NCBI RefSeq assembly: GCF_946479685.1
Contig: NZ_CAMLGS010000009.1
Coordinates: 1-64,000 of the forward strand
From: an uncultured Methylotenera sp.
GTDB taxonomy: Bacteria > Pseudomonadota > Gammaproteobacteria > Burkholderiales > Methylophilaceae
Direction: 5' to 3'
DNA length: 64,000 bases
The notes under the pieces are model-generated. The model made no database searches and had not been told where the DNA came from. It worked only from the letters and a program-made list of their open reading frames with translations. Both the position numbers and the translations under genes were made by a program. This document shows positions 34,902-44,789 of the stretch, piece after piece (position 1 is the stretch's first letter; the number at the start of each line of letters is the position of its first letter).

Positions 34902-36547
34902 GATGGCTGAGCCCCGCTGGCATTAGTAGCATCAGGCACCGACTTGAGCACTATTTTTAATTTAAAAAACGCCGGCTGCTTTTGCGTAGACTGCTCATCC
35001 GTGGTGCTGCCCTGCAGGCTGACAAATGAGCTCACGTTCACAGGCTCTTGCAGCACAACCACCTCGGCCACGCGGGCGTCGGCCTTAATGTTGGCCACAA
35101 ACTGATTCAGGCTATTTAACGCACGGCGATAATCGCCAGTAAAACCAGAAATTTCCGCTGTAAGAAAAGCCACTTCAACTAACTTAGTAGGGTCTGCCGG
35201 CGGCATCGCGTTAGCGACTGGTTGTGCGCTGTTGGTGGTAGTTGATAGCGGCGTAAATTTATCCTGATCGTTCAGGTTGCTGTCATTGGTCAGCACCCAA
35301 TGCATGCGGTCAATCTGCACTTCATCCAAGCTACCCTGCGCAGTGGGCGCGAGCGCTGCGCCTACCACCTGCATCATCAGCCTAGGCGACTTAGGAAAAG
35401 CGGCAATGGTTTTATCTAACTCTACCGCCACTTTCAAATCATTCGCATTAATCTGCGTTACTGGGAAATCTTTTGCGGCCTCGTCATATCGATGCTGCTG
35501 AATCTGCGTATCTTGCAGCGCTTGCTCAACCGCGGTTTTATGATCCCAACCCTCTTTAAACATCCATGCTGCCGCAGCCATCCCAAACAAGCCAACCAAG
35601 GCAGTCCCTATCGCCAGCGCTTGCTTCAGCTTATTGAACTGGAAGGATTTAGTAAGCCAGTCTGGCGCCAGATTATCGACAACATGCCCGCTAGCCAGCA
35701 ATTGCATATGCATCAGCTCCGGCTTTTCTTGCAACAAGCTCACTGGCAAGCCCAGGGTTTTTGCCAAGCTACTGAGGTTCACATCGGTGCAATTCAAACC
35801 CTGTTCTTGGCTGATACCTTGGCTAATCTGCTGGGTAGAGCCAGTAGCACTCACTAGCGCTAGGTTTAATGGGGTTTCGCGCGTGATATAACGCTGGCTC
35901 ATTAAATAGAGCCGCGTTTTCTCTATCTCTACCAGATAAAAATATCCCAATTGCCCTGGCCCGTCTGGCACTTTCGGTACCAATCGGCTCATACGCAAAC
36001 ACCCGTTGTGGAAATAAGTTTGGCGTAATCCAGAAGATAGCCTCTCGCATAACAACAAGTGCGGCTCAGTTAACTTCAACTGCCGCATCAATACCTGGCT
36101 TAGCGTTGGCAGCAAGTAAACACCTACTAACTGCGCCTCCTGTGCCTTAATAATGGCAATCCAAGCCTGCATGAAGTCATCTTTACTGATGGCAACAAAC
36201 AGGAAATTATCATCTCTACGCTTGTCTTTATCTCGATCAAGAAAATGTGCCGTGCGGAAATCCAAGCCGCGGTAATGCTGATTCAGCTTACGTGTAATCA
36301 GCTCGTGCTTGGCACTACCCGTAGTATGCGGCAAACTTTCAAGCCTAAAATCTTCCTCCACGGCATCTGCTATTAAATAAACCGGGCTAGATGGGTATTG
36401 CTGTAAAAAGGCTGAAAACGCCTGATGTCCGGCCTCGTTATTTTCAAAGGCCTGGTTACCTTTGAGCTTGCCCGCATACCAAACGCCAACCAGCAGCTGA
36501 TTGGCCGTAGCGCATAACACTAGTTTGTTTGGATTAGCGAATATCAT
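34898..36547 (-). CDS. MshI-like protein with PilM/PilN-like halves
   Basis: 549 aa. Residues 1-305 form a cytoplasmic domain with weak actin-like (PilM/GspL) character (MIFANPNKLVLCATANQ, LLLCERLSSGLRQTYFHNG). A single helix at about 313-333 (IGTALVGLFGMAAAAWMF) and a periplasmic PilN/GspL-like part with a coiled coil follow. In other systems these functions are on two proteins. In MSHA loci the MshI protein takes this place. It lies 21 bp after the mshG-like gene and overlaps the mshJ-like gene. Confidence 0.68.
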   Translation of the reverse strand: MIFANPNKLVLCATANQLLVGVWYAGKLKGNQAFENNEAGHQAFSAFLQQYPSSPVYLIADAVEEDFRLESLPHTTGSAKHELITRKLNQHYRGLDFRTAHFLDRDKDKRRDDNFLFVAISKDDFMQAWIAIIKAQEAQLVGVYLLPTLSQVLMRQLKLTEPHLLLCERLSSGLRQTYFHNGCLRMSRLVPKVPDGPGQLGYFYLVEIEKTRLYLMSQRYITRETPLNLALVSATGSTQQISQGISQEQGLNCTDVNLSSLAKTLGLPVSLLQEKPELMHMQLLASGHVVDNLAPDWLTKSFQFNKLKQALAIGTALVGLFGMAAAAWMFKEGWDHKTAVEQALQDTQIQQHRYDEAAKDFPVTQINANDLKVAVELDKTIAAFPKSPRLMMQVVGAALAPTAQGSLDEVQIDRMHWVLTNDSNLNDQDKFTPLSTTTNSAQPVANAMPPADPTKLVEVAFLTAEISGFTGDYRRALNSLNQFVANIKADARVAEVVVLQEPVNVSSFVSLQGSTTDEQSTQKQPAFFKLKIVLKSVPDATNASGAQPS

Positions 36548-36568
36548 GCTTTGTTATATTTAAACCAG

Positions 36569-37774
36569 TTAAATTTTAAGCTTACTAAATGAGTCATACA
36601 CCGGCCCGAGTACGGAGAACATAATGAACGCCAGTATGCCGCCCAGCAGCACCGTTAGCGCAGGCTCTATCATCTTGAGCATTTTCTGCATGGAGTCATT
36701 CACATCACGGTCATAAAAATAGCTGATATTGAGCAACGATTTATCTAATGCGCCAGTACTCTCGCCCACCTTAATCATACGCACGACTAGCTGCGGAAAC
36801 AGCCCAGCATTACGGAAGCTCTCACTCATAGCATCCCCCGCGTTAATCTGCGTATGCACCCGCGTTAATGCATCCGCCACTACGCGGTTGCCTACGATGT
36901 TTTCACAGATTTTAATCGCATCTAAAATTGGAATACCGGTTTGATACATTAAAGCAAAATAACGGGCAAAGCGCGCCATGATAATTTTATGCAAAATCGG
37001 CCCTGTCACTGGGATGTTTAATTTAAACATATCAAAACGGTAACGAGCAGCAGGGTTGGTGCGTATCGTTGCTGCCAGTGCTAACACCGCCGCTACCGGC
37101 AAGCCAAGAATCAACCACCAATAGCTGACAAAGGCGTTCGACATCGCAATTAAAATCTGCGTGTTCAGTGGCAACTCCTGCCCCATATTACGCAGGAAAG
37201 ACACCATTTGCGGCACAACATATATCATTAAAAACACCACCGCCAGCAACACCACTACAGCAACAAATGCCGGGTAAGCCAACAGCTTCTTGGTTTGTGA
37301 CATCAGCTCATCTTGCCAGCGTATGGTATTAAACAGATTACCCAACACCACCGATAACTGACCAGTGCGCTCACCCGCATCAATCAGGCTCACAAACACA
37401 TCACTAAATACTGCGGGATGCTCGGCCAATGCCTGCGACAGCATTTTACCGCCTTCAACCTCGGCACTGATGGCACCCAGCACTTTTTGGAAATAAGGGT
37501 TATTACTGCTCTCGCGCAGATCTACCAAGCACTCCAGCAACGGCACACCGGCACTGGATAGCTGCTCCAGCTGGAAGCAAAACATCACTAAATCTTGGTT
37601 AGTGACTTTATTACGATTAAACAGGCTGGTAGACCTAGTCGCCGGACGAAAGGTAATTAAATCCAAGCCCATGCGCTCTAGGCGAATCTCTAGATCCACC
37701 TCATTCAGCGCATCTACCTGCCCCATGGCAAAGCGGCCTAATTTATCAACGGCTTTATAACTAAAGGATGGCAT
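36569..37774 (-). CDS. mshG: Type IV pilus inner-membrane platform protein (MshG/PilC/GspF)
   Basis: 401 aa. It has two tandem GspF domains: LVMFCFQLEQLSSAGVPLLECL near residue 63 and FARYFALMYQTGIPILDAIK near 270. Three membrane helices lie near 168-190, 215-235 and 375-395, and the C-terminal GEST box SFRNAGLFPQLVVRMIKVGESTGALD is recognisable. This is the platform on which the assembly ATPase acts. Its gene starts 3 bp after the ATPase stop, so the two are coupled. Confidence 0.9.
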   Translation of the reverse strand: MPSFSYKAVDKLGRFAMGQVDALNEVDLEIRLERMGLDLITFRPATRSTSLFNRNKVTNQDLVMFCFQLEQLSSAGVPLLECLVDLRESSNNPYFQKVLGAISAEVEGGKMLSQALAEHPAVFSDVFVSLIDAGERTGQLSVVLGNLFNTIRWQDELMSQTKKLLAYPAFVAVVVLLAVVFLMIYVVPQMVSFLRNMGQELPLNTQILIAMSNAFVSYWWLILGLPVAAVLALAATIRTNPAARYRFDMFKLNIPVTGPILHKIIMARFARYFALMYQTGIPILDAIKICENIVGNRVVADALTRVHTQINAGDAMSESFRNAGLFPQLVVRMIKVGESTGALDKSLLNISYFYDRDVNDSMQKMLKMIEPALTVLLGGILAFIMFSVLGPVYDSFSKLKI

Positions 37775-37777
37775 AGC

Positions 37778-39484
37778 TTAGGTACTGATCCTGCTGGTTA
37801 AGTCAATCACCCGCATCACTTCGCTCACGCTGGTATATCCCTCTAAAATGCGTCGCACTCCATCCTCAGCCAAGGTGATAAAACCTTTATCCAGCGCCAC
37901 TTTTTTCAATTCATCCAAGTGTGCTCGACGTGAAATCAAGGCATCCATATCAGTATCGATGCGTAGCAATTCAATAATTGCCATCCGCCCGCGATAACCG
38001 GTTTGATTGCAATGCTTACATCCTTTGGGTTTGTAAATTGGCGTCTGATCGTTTGCCTTAAGCTGCAATATCTTGCGCTCCAGGTCATCGGGTTTATGTT
38101 TTTCTTTGCAGTGTGGGCATAGCACGCGTACCAAGCGCTGCGCCACCACACCGATAATATTACCGGCCATAATGTCAGGCAAAATACCAATATCGGTTAA
38201 ACGCGGGAAAGCGCCTAATGCTGAATTGGTATGTAAGGTACTAAACACCTGATGCCCAGTCATCGCCGCGCGGAACGCCATCATGGCGGTATCCGCATCG
38301 CGGATCTCACCCACTAAAATGATATCTGGGTCTTGCCGCATGATAGAGCGAATACCATTGGCAAAATCTACCTTATTCACTTCTGCCACAGAGGTCTGGC
38401 GCATCATGGTCACCGGGTATTCCACCGGGTCTTCCAAAGTCATGATATTCACGGCTTCCGTGTTCTGGTGCGTGAGCAATGAATACAAGGTGGTGGTCTT
38501 ACCGCTACCGGTTGGACCGGTCACTATCAGAATCCCTTCAGGGCGAGTCATCATCAGCTGCAGCTCATCCAGTGTTTCTGGACGCAGCCCCATGCGCTCC
38601 ATCGGGATAATAGATTTTTCACGGTCGAGCACGCGCAATACGATGTTTTCGCCGTGGATAGTTGGATGCGTAGACACCCTAAAATCAATAGGACGGCCGC
38701 ATAAATTCATGTTCAAGCGGCCATCCTGCGGCGCGCGAGTTTCCGCGATATCCAAGCCGCTAACCACTTTTAGGCGAACGGCTAAGCCCCCCCAGTAACT
38801 TTTATGCAAACTTCTAATTTGCTGCAATACACCGTCGATTCTGTAGCGTATGCGCAAGAAAGCCAGCTCTGGCTCAAAGTGAATATCAGAGGCACCGCGC
38901 TTTACTGCATCCATCAATAAAGCACCGACCAAGCGCACCACCGGCTGCGTGTATTCATTATCATCGGCACTTAAGCTTTGATAATCTATTTCGCCGGTTT
39001 CAATCTCGCGCAAAATACCATCAACCGACAGCTCATAGCCGTAAAACTGGTCGATAACTTCTTCCAGCTGCGCTTCTGCAGCCAGCACCGGTTTTAATTG
39101 TATCTGCCCGCCCAACATGGCACGCAATTGATCCAATGCCACTACATTGAACAAATCGGCCATGGCCACGACCATAGTTTGGGTCTGTGTATCGTACGCT
39201 ACTGGCAATAAATGATAACGGCGTGAAAAGTCTTGCGGTACCATCTGCAGCGCTTCAAAGTCAGCTACTACGGTGGTTAAATCTATACTATCGGTGCCGA
39301 TAGTATGCGCAACTGTGTCACGCACCATGGCCTCAGTGACAAAGCCGAGGCGTACCAGTTGGCGACCTAACGGCAGGTCGTTATGCTCTTGCTCAATAAG
39401 CGCGATGCGCAGCTGATCCTGGCTAATTAAGCCCTGCTGCACCATCAACTCGCCTAAGCGAATTTTACGCCGCTGTTCAGCCAT
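37778..39484 (-). CDS. mshE: Pilus assembly ATPase (MshE/PilB/GspE family)
   Basis: 568 aa. The N-terminal GspE domain (LGELMVQQGLISQDQLRIAL and a second copy) is the kind that binds cyclic di-GMP in MshE proteins. The ATPase core has Walker A IVTGPTGSGKTTTLYS near 325, Asp box MRQDPDIILVGEIRDADTA near 385, His box TGHQVFSTLHTNSA near 410 and a zinc tetracysteine (CPHC...CKHC) near 455-485. It powers pilin polymerisation. Within this locus there is no PilT-type retraction ATPase. The CSS-EAL phosphodiesterase at 18602 is a possible source of cyclic di-GMP control. Confidence 0.92.
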   Translation of the reverse strand: MAEQRRKIRLGELMVQQGLISQDQLRIALIEQEHNDLPLGRQLVRLGFVTEAMVRDTVAHTIGTDSIDLTTVVADFEALQMVPQDFSRRYHLLPVAYDTQTQTMVVAMADLFNVVALDQLRAMLGGQIQLKPVLAAEAQLEEVIDQFYGYELSVDGILREIETGEIDYQSLSADDNEYTQPVVRLVGALLMDAVKRGASDIHFEPELAFLRIRYRIDGVLQQIRSLHKSYWGGLAVRLKVVSGLDIAETRAPQDGRLNMNLCGRPIDFRVSTHPTIHGENIVLRVLDREKSIIPMERMGLRPETLDELQLMMTRPEGILIVTGPTGSGKTTTLYSLLTHQNTEAVNIMTLEDPVEYPVTMMRQTSVAEVNKVDFANGIRSIMRQDPDIILVGEIRDADTAMMAFRAAMTGHQVFSTLHTNSALGAFPRLTDIGILPDIMAGNIIGVVAQRLVRVLCPHCKEKHKPDDLERKILQLKANDQTPIYKPKGCKHCNQTGYRGRMAIIELLRIDTDMDALISRRAHLDELKKVALDKGFITLAEDGVRRILEGYTSVSEVMRVIDLTSRIST

Positions 39485-39589
39485 TTACTTTAGCCTGTTT
39501 ATATAAGTTCATTCTTGTTTTTTCTTTACTTAATCGGCACCACAACCATCTTGAGTCACGACAATCTTGCGTATGATGTAACGGCCTTA

Positions 39590-41140
39590 TTACTGCAACG
39601 CGCGTATCCTAGCCTCTAACTGCGCACGGTCAGGACTCGCAGCGCCTGTCATATTCAATAGATCAAGCGCACGTTGATATTGCACTAAGGCCAGCTTAGG
39701 CTTACCTAAATGCTCCAAACTAATCGCCAGGTTAAATGCATAATCGGCACTTATCGGTGCAAACTGGCTGGCACTAAAATAAGCCGCTTGTGCAGCAGCC
39801 CACTGATTTTGCGCTGCGTACAAATTACCTAAAGCCGCATGTAAATTAGCCGCCTCCGGCTGGCGCGCCAGCATGCTTTTAATTTTGCTCTCGGCGCCTA
39901 CCGCGTCGGTACTAGCCTCTAAATCTGCCAGCGCTGATTGCGCGATGCTATTTCTAGGCTCAATGTCCGTTACCTTACGATACCAGCCAATAGCATCCAT
40001 GGTGCGTGCCTGACGCTGCGCAATGGCCGCCATACCCAGCAAAGCGTCTACATTCCTGACATCTTTTTGTAGCACCTGGCGATATTTTTGCTGCGCCAAA
40101 GCATCATCTCCACGGCTAAATGCCTCATATGCAGCCAGCAATGTCGGGTCCACGCCCGCAGCCTGTGCTTTACTCACAAGCTTTAGCGGCTCTTTTGGCT
40201 CAGCAGCAGAACTTTCGCGCCGACCACCCTCATTCACTGGTACTGACTTATGCACAACCGGCTGCTGTGCGGCAGATATCGCATCGCCCGCAGCAGGCTC
40301 ACCCGCTGATATTTCGTTATCTGCCTTCCCGGCTAGTTTATGTTTCTCTAATGTCGGCTTTTCTATTGGCTTTGCTAATATTGGTTTTACTAGCTCAGAC
40401 TTCACGTCAGTAGCGCTATCCTGCACTTTTGGTGCAACAACCTCCTCACCCTCAACAACATCAGTATGTGCGTCACCTTCTGCACTCTGCCCATTAGCAG
40501 TATCAGCCACAGGCTCATTAGCAATATTACTTTCGACAGGGGCAACCTGAGGTGTTGGCGGCGGTACCGGCGTGACAACCACCACCTCACTAGCGCCTAA
40601 TGCTTGAATGTATTTATACCCTTGCAAGCCCAGCAAAATCATCAAGGCACCAGCTACCCCCAGTAGAAGCAATGCTGTACGCGAACTCGCAGTTTTAACT
40701 GCATGATTTGCCACAAACACACTAGCTGCTGCTTTTTGGCTATCTCTAGCAACATCAGCCTGTGCTTTTAGATTTGCAACGCTGGCGCGTGCCGCTTCGT
40801 TAAATGCATCAGCCTTAGTCTTGGCTTTAGCTGCGCTCTTTGCTGGCGTAGCTGCAGGTTTAGCTGGGGTACCTTCTTTTCGCTTAATATCGCTACTCGT
40901 TAAACCTGCCTCTTCAGCCAAAGACAAATCCACATCTCTAAAGGCACTTTTATCTGGTGTTAAAGTGAGCTGCTCCGCCTTATCAGTCGCAGTGTCCACA
41001 ACAGCGGCTGCTGCAGCGTCATCCAACTCAAGTTTTAATGGCGATAGCGACAACTCATCAGCAGGCTCCGAGCGCGCCGACTTTTCAGCCTTTTGCTTAT
41101 CCTTTTCGGCTGTCGCCAGCGCCTTGATTAGCAAACTCAT
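39590..41140 (-). CDS. MshN-like TPR protein
   Basis: 516 aa. The opening MSLLIKALATAEKDKQKAEK is typical of MshN-type proteins. A low-complexity Ala/Lys-rich cytoplasmic part is followed by one membrane helix at about 155-173 (ALLLLGVAGALMILLGLQGY) and a Pro/Glu/Val-rich periplasmic linker. About five TPR-like repeats occupy the C-terminal half (ALLGMAAIAQRQARTMDAIGWYRK, NLHAALGNLYAAQNQWAAAQ). It probably acts as a periplasmic scaffold for secretin or pilus assembly. It is placed 7 bp after the secretin gene, while a 105 bp gap follows before the ATPase gene. Confidence 0.75.
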   Translation of the reverse strand: MSLLIKALATAEKDKQKAEKSARSEPADELSLSPLKLELDDAAAAAVVDTATDKAEQLTLTPDKSAFRDVDLSLAEEAGLTSSDIKRKEGTPAKPAATPAKSAAKAKTKADAFNEAARASVANLKAQADVARDSQKAAASVFVANHAVKTASSRTALLLLGVAGALMILLGLQGYKYIQALGASEVVVVTPVPPPTPQVAPVESNIANEPVADTANGQSAEGDAHTDVVEGEEVVAPKVQDSATDVKSELVKPILAKPIEKPTLEKHKLAGKADNEISAGEPAAGDAISAAQQPVVHKSVPVNEGGRRESSAAEPKEPLKLVSKAQAAGVDPTLLAAYEAFSRGDDALAQQKYRQVLQKDVRNVDALLGMAAIAQRQARTMDAIGWYRKVTDIEPRNSIAQSALADLEASTDAVGAESKIKSMLARQPEAANLHAALGNLYAAQNQWAAAQAAYFSASQFAPISADYAFNLAISLEHLGKPKLALVQYQRALDLLNMTGAASPDRAQLEARIRALQ

Positions 41141-41147
41141 TTGCTAA

Positions 41148-43049
41148 CTACCTCTCACTCTCGGCTTCTAGTGTATTTGCCAACTGCTGTGATGGCAGAT
41201 ACTGTTTATACGAGGCCAACTCATCACTTTCTAAACTAGCATTCTTAATCACGGTTGGACGCAGGAAAATCACCAGCTCGGTTTTGTTGTTGGCATCATT
41301 TCTGCCTTTAAATGCTTTACCAACGCCAGGAATATCAGCAAGCCCAGGCACGCTGTCAGAATTACGCTGAATCTCATCCTGCATCAAACCTCCCAACACA
41401 GCAGTACTACCGCTATTGATTTGCAGAATCGACTCCATTTCACGCACTTGTATTTGTGGAATATAACTTGGCACCTCATCTTTTAATGAAGGGTTAGGAT
41501 CCTGCACCCCCTTGCCAACAGCTCTTGATATAGTGGGACGCACATTGACATTCACAAAATTTGTATCGCTAATCTGAGGGGTCACGCTCATTACTACACC
41601 CACAGGCACAGTATTTGGGGTGGTCGTGATTGTAGTAAATGGCTGACTGCCGATTGAACCGGGCGTTTGCTGTGCTTGCACGGTAAAATAGACTAGGTTA
41701 TCGACCACTTTAAGCACTGCCGTTTGATTATTAAGCACCATAAGCTTAGGACTTGAGAGCACCTTTGTATCACCAAACTGCCTTAGCAGATTAATCGATG
41801 CAGCAATATCACCCAGAGGACTCAACGGATTAAAATACCCCGCAATTAACCCAGTTCCTTCGCCTCGAGTGGTTAAATCACCTGGCGAAAAATTATCTGA
41901 GTTCAAATTCTGACTAAACGTAAAGCCACTTCCTGCGCCTGCTCTACCAAGCCTTCTCCAATCGATACCGGTCTGAAAACCATCGTTAAGACGCACCTCT
42001 ACAATGGTCGCCTCAATTAACACTTGCTTTTTGGCACTGGATAACACCCTATCCAGAAACTCCTGAACCTTCTCGTGTTGTTTATTCGTGGCTCTAACGC
42101 TAATCACGCCAGACTCTGGATGAGCAATGACATTCGCAGCAAACAAAGTTTTATATTCAGAACGCTGATCTTCTCTTAACTCCTTATCCGTTTTTTTAGC
42201 CTCACTGCTCGACTTATCATTGCTTGATTTTTCCTTTTCCGCTTTATCCGTAGCATCCTGTCCTTCTAAGCTACCAAATCGGGTGACAATAACCTCTTTA
42301 TCCGTTTCTGCGAGTAACTCTTTTAGATTCTGAATAAGCGACTCCCACAAATGATTTTTCGATTCACTGGTAACAGAGGTGCGAGAGCTGTTATTCGCAC
42401 CGCCACCTGAGGTGGTTGTCGCAGTGGTCGTCCCTCCAGCGTTTGTCGTTGCGGCACGTCCCGTACTGGAAATTTCCGCCGCAGCTCCAATAAAACCCGT
42501 CGTGTCACGATTCATATTTACATAATCAACCTTATATGTTCTCAACACGGGCTGATCAGGCGTTATCGTCAATACATTGCCCTTAACGTTATACGTTAAA
42601 TCGACCTGTTTGGATAAACGCTCTAAAATCGCAGGCAAGGTCTGGTCTACGGCATTTAAAGTCACACGCCCTTGAATAGCAGGGTGAATATCAATATTAA
42701 GTTTGCTGTCTCTAGCAATGGCAAACAGCACCTCTTTTACAGGCGTGTCATACACCACAATACTGTAAACAGGCTCTTTAGCTTTAGCTTTAGGTGGCGG
42801 TAAATAAGGGCTGTTTGTAACAGGCTTAGGGATAGCTGCAATAGGTGTAGCAGGTTTTGACGTTAAGGATGGCGCTGAGGTGTTTTTACCATCAATGTGC
42901 CCCGTTGATGGCTTCACTTTAGATTGGTGTGAGCACGCAGACACCCCAAAAATCAGGGCCATGCATAGCAGTATTGATACTGTTTTATTATTGATCACGG
43001 CTTGGTTACCCCTACATTCTGCAACTTTATCTATTCGCTCTATAGTCAT
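41148..43049 (-). CDS. mshL: Secretin of the MSHA-like pilus (MshL)
   Basis: 633 aa outer-membrane secretin. A lipoprotein signal is indicated by FGVSAC (cysteine about residue 39). STN/N0 domain (VYSIVVYDTPVKEVLFAIARD), then N1 (VANVIAHPESGVISVRAT, KVQEFLDRVLSSAKKQVLIEATIVEV) and the secretin core (VLSSPKLMVLNNQTAVLKV, VGVVMSVTPQI, GSTAVLGGLMQDEIQRNSDSVP). A Ser/Lys-rich insertion (about 265-305) interrupts the N domains. MshL-type secretins carry pilins across the outer membrane. The 200 bp upstream to the mshM-like gene hold no clear signal. Confidence 0.9.
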   Translation of the reverse strand: MTIERIDKVAECRGNQAVINNKTVSILLCMALIFGVSACSHQSKVKPSTGHIDGKNTSAPSLTSKPATPIAAIPKPVTNSPYLPPPKAKAKEPVYSIVVYDTPVKEVLFAIARDSKLNIDIHPAIQGRVTLNAVDQTLPAILERLSKQVDLTYNVKGNVLTITPDQPVLRTYKVDYVNMNRDTTGFIGAAAEISSTGRAATTNAGGTTTATTTSGGGANNSSRTSVTSESKNHLWESLIQNLKELLAETDKEVIVTRFGSLEGQDATDKAEKEKSSNDKSSSEAKKTDKELREDQRSEYKTLFAANVIAHPESGVISVRATNKQHEKVQEFLDRVLSSAKKQVLIEATIVEVRLNDGFQTGIDWRRLGRAGAGSGFTFSQNLNSDNFSPGDLTTRGEGTGLIAGYFNPLSPLGDIAASINLLRQFGDTKVLSSPKLMVLNNQTAVLKVVDNLVYFTVQAQQTPGSIGSQPFTTITTTPNTVPVGVVMSVTPQISDTNFVNVNVRPTISRAVGKGVQDPNPSLKDEVPSYIPQIQVREMESILQINSGSTAVLGGLMQDEIQRNSDSVPGLADIPGVGKAFKGRNDANNKTELVIFLRPTVIKNASLESDELASYKQYLPSQQLANTLEAESER

Positions 43050-43256
43050 TTTCCACGATACCGCAAAAAAAGCAAGAAAATACTAGCAGCAACAATAAGT
43101 TACAGCAATAAATCAAGGTTATTACTGAGGTAAGACACAAAACTTTATGGCGAATCTGGCTATATTTTAACCTCGCGCCCGCTTACACCACCAATTCCAG
43201 CTAACGCCATCAGCAATACAGACTTAGACTGTCACGCAACTGTCGCAAACCAAAGC

Positions 43257-44771
43257 TTAATTAACCAGCGTAATATCTTTACTAATACCAGCCAGCGTTC
43301 TTAAATAGGGACGATTATTTTTAATATAAGGCGGCAAGTTTTTTAATGCTTCCAACGCCTCAGTGCGCTCTGCATAAGCACCATATAGCACTACGGTGTA
43401 TAAGCCATCAGCTTTGCGCATGCGGTAGAGGTAAATATTATCTACTTCCACTTGCCGACTTAAGCCCTCAAGCTCCGCTACCAAGGGAGCATCCTCCGCC
43501 TGCCCAGCTATCGATGCCGTATTGGGTACCGATTTAATTTGCAGCAAGACAGTTTCTGGCTTTGCATTTTGCAATAACTTATTCATTGCATCCAAACGCT
43601 GGCTGACCAAGCCGTCGCTGCCCTTAACTTCTGCGACAACCGGTTTAGCACTTGCCGCAGCCGCCGGCGCCACAGCAGGGTTAGCAAAGGACAACGCAGA
43701 CAAGTCTTTCACACTCACCTGTGTATTGGCAACGGCAACTGCAGACTGCTTTATCGCTTGGGAGGCGCCAGTGTTCAGAGGAGTTGGTTTAACATCAACT
43801 GGCTTCTTTGTGGCAGCCGGCTGCACCGTCACTTTAGCTGGACTTTGCTGAACAGAGCGCTGCCACATGGCAGCAGCTAATACGCCACTTATAAGCACTA
43901 ATAGCAGACTAGACCAAACGGCAAACCGCTTATATCGCGCCAATGGCTGCCCATATAAACTTTCTGCAAATTCACTATCCTGAATCGCAGCCTTTACATG
44001 TTTAGGGGTGACTTGATAGACATTGTCCGCAAACGCGGCCAGCAATGCTTTATCCGCCAGGATATTCACGCGCCGCACCAAGCCCTGTGCCGCATGTGAC
44101 AGCTTTTTAATTGAGGCATCTGTAAACAAATGCGGACCATGATAACCCGCTGCCCGCAACCTAAAAATCAGGTACTCACCTACGTCTTTGGTTTGCAGTG
44201 GGCTCAAATTAAAGCGGTGCGTAATACGCTCACGCAACTGGCGAATTTGCTCTTGATTTAAATTCTCATCCAGCTCAGGCTGACCAAACAACACGATCTG
44301 CAGCAATTTATCTTGCTTGGTTTCCAGGTTAGATAGCAGGCGAATCTCCTCCAGCGTTGCCAGCGGCATGCCTTGTGCCTCTTCTACAAAAATGACAACC
44401 TGTCGCCCTTCGGCATGGCGACTCAACAGATGCGCCTGCAAGGCCTGCATCACTTTTAGACGATCTGCATCTTTAGGTAACTCAAGCTGCAGCTCAAACG
44501 CAATCGCATGCAGCACATCTTCAGGTGCTACGCTGGGGTTGGCTAGGTAAATACTTTCGATACTCTCGGGAAGTATGGTTTGCAGCATGCGGCACAACAT
44601 GGTTTTGCCACTTCCCACCTCACCGACGACTTTGATAATACCCTCACCATTACTAATGGCATACACCAAGGCATCCAACACGGCGCCCCGATTACCACCA
44701 GAAAAGAAAAAATCTGTATTCGGGGTAATCTTGAACGGGGGCTGCTGTAAACCAAAATGTGGATAGTACAA
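43257..44771 (-). CDS. mshM: MshM/ExeA-like AAA ATPase with C-terminal SPOR-like domain
   Basis: 504 aa from a TTG start at 44771 with a TAGGAAA ribosome-binding site. The opening YYPHFGLQQPPFKITPNTDFFF is diagnostic of the ExeA/GspA/MshM group. Walker A VGEVGSGKTMLCRM near residue 50 and Walker B VVIFVEEAQGMPL near 125 are followed by a helix near 283-300 and a periplasmic Ala/Pro/Lys linker. The C-terminal region (about 430-500, YRMRKADGLYTVVLYGAYAERTEA) resembles a SPOR domain. It probably opens or remodels peptidoglycan for secretin insertion. It is the first structural gene of the locus. Confidence 0.82.
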   Translation of the reverse strand: MYYPHFGLQQPPFKITPNTDFFFSGGNRGAVLDALVYAISNGEGIIKVVGEVGSGKTMLCRMLQTILPESIESIYLANPSVAPEDVLHAIAFELQLELPKDADRLKVMQALQAHLLSRHAEGRQVVIFVEEAQGMPLATLEEIRLLSNLETKQDKLLQIVLFGQPELDENLNQEQIRQLRERITHRFNLSPLQTKDVGEYLIFRLRAAGYHGPHLFTDASIKKLSHAAQGLVRRVNILADKALLAAFADNVYQVTPKHVKAAIQDSEFAESLYGQPLARYKRFAVWSSLLLVLISGVLAAAMWQRSVQQSPAKVTVQPAATKKPVDVKPTPLNTGASQAIKQSAVAVANTQVSVKDLSALSFANPAVAPAAAASAKPVVAEVKGSDGLVSQRLDAMNKLLQNAKPETVLLQIKSVPNTASIAGQAEDAPLVAELEGLSRQVEVDNIYLYRMRKADGLYTVVLYGAYAERTEALEALKNLPPYIKNNRPYLRTLAGISKDITLVN

Positions 44772-44789
44772 GTGATTTCCTAGCGACGA

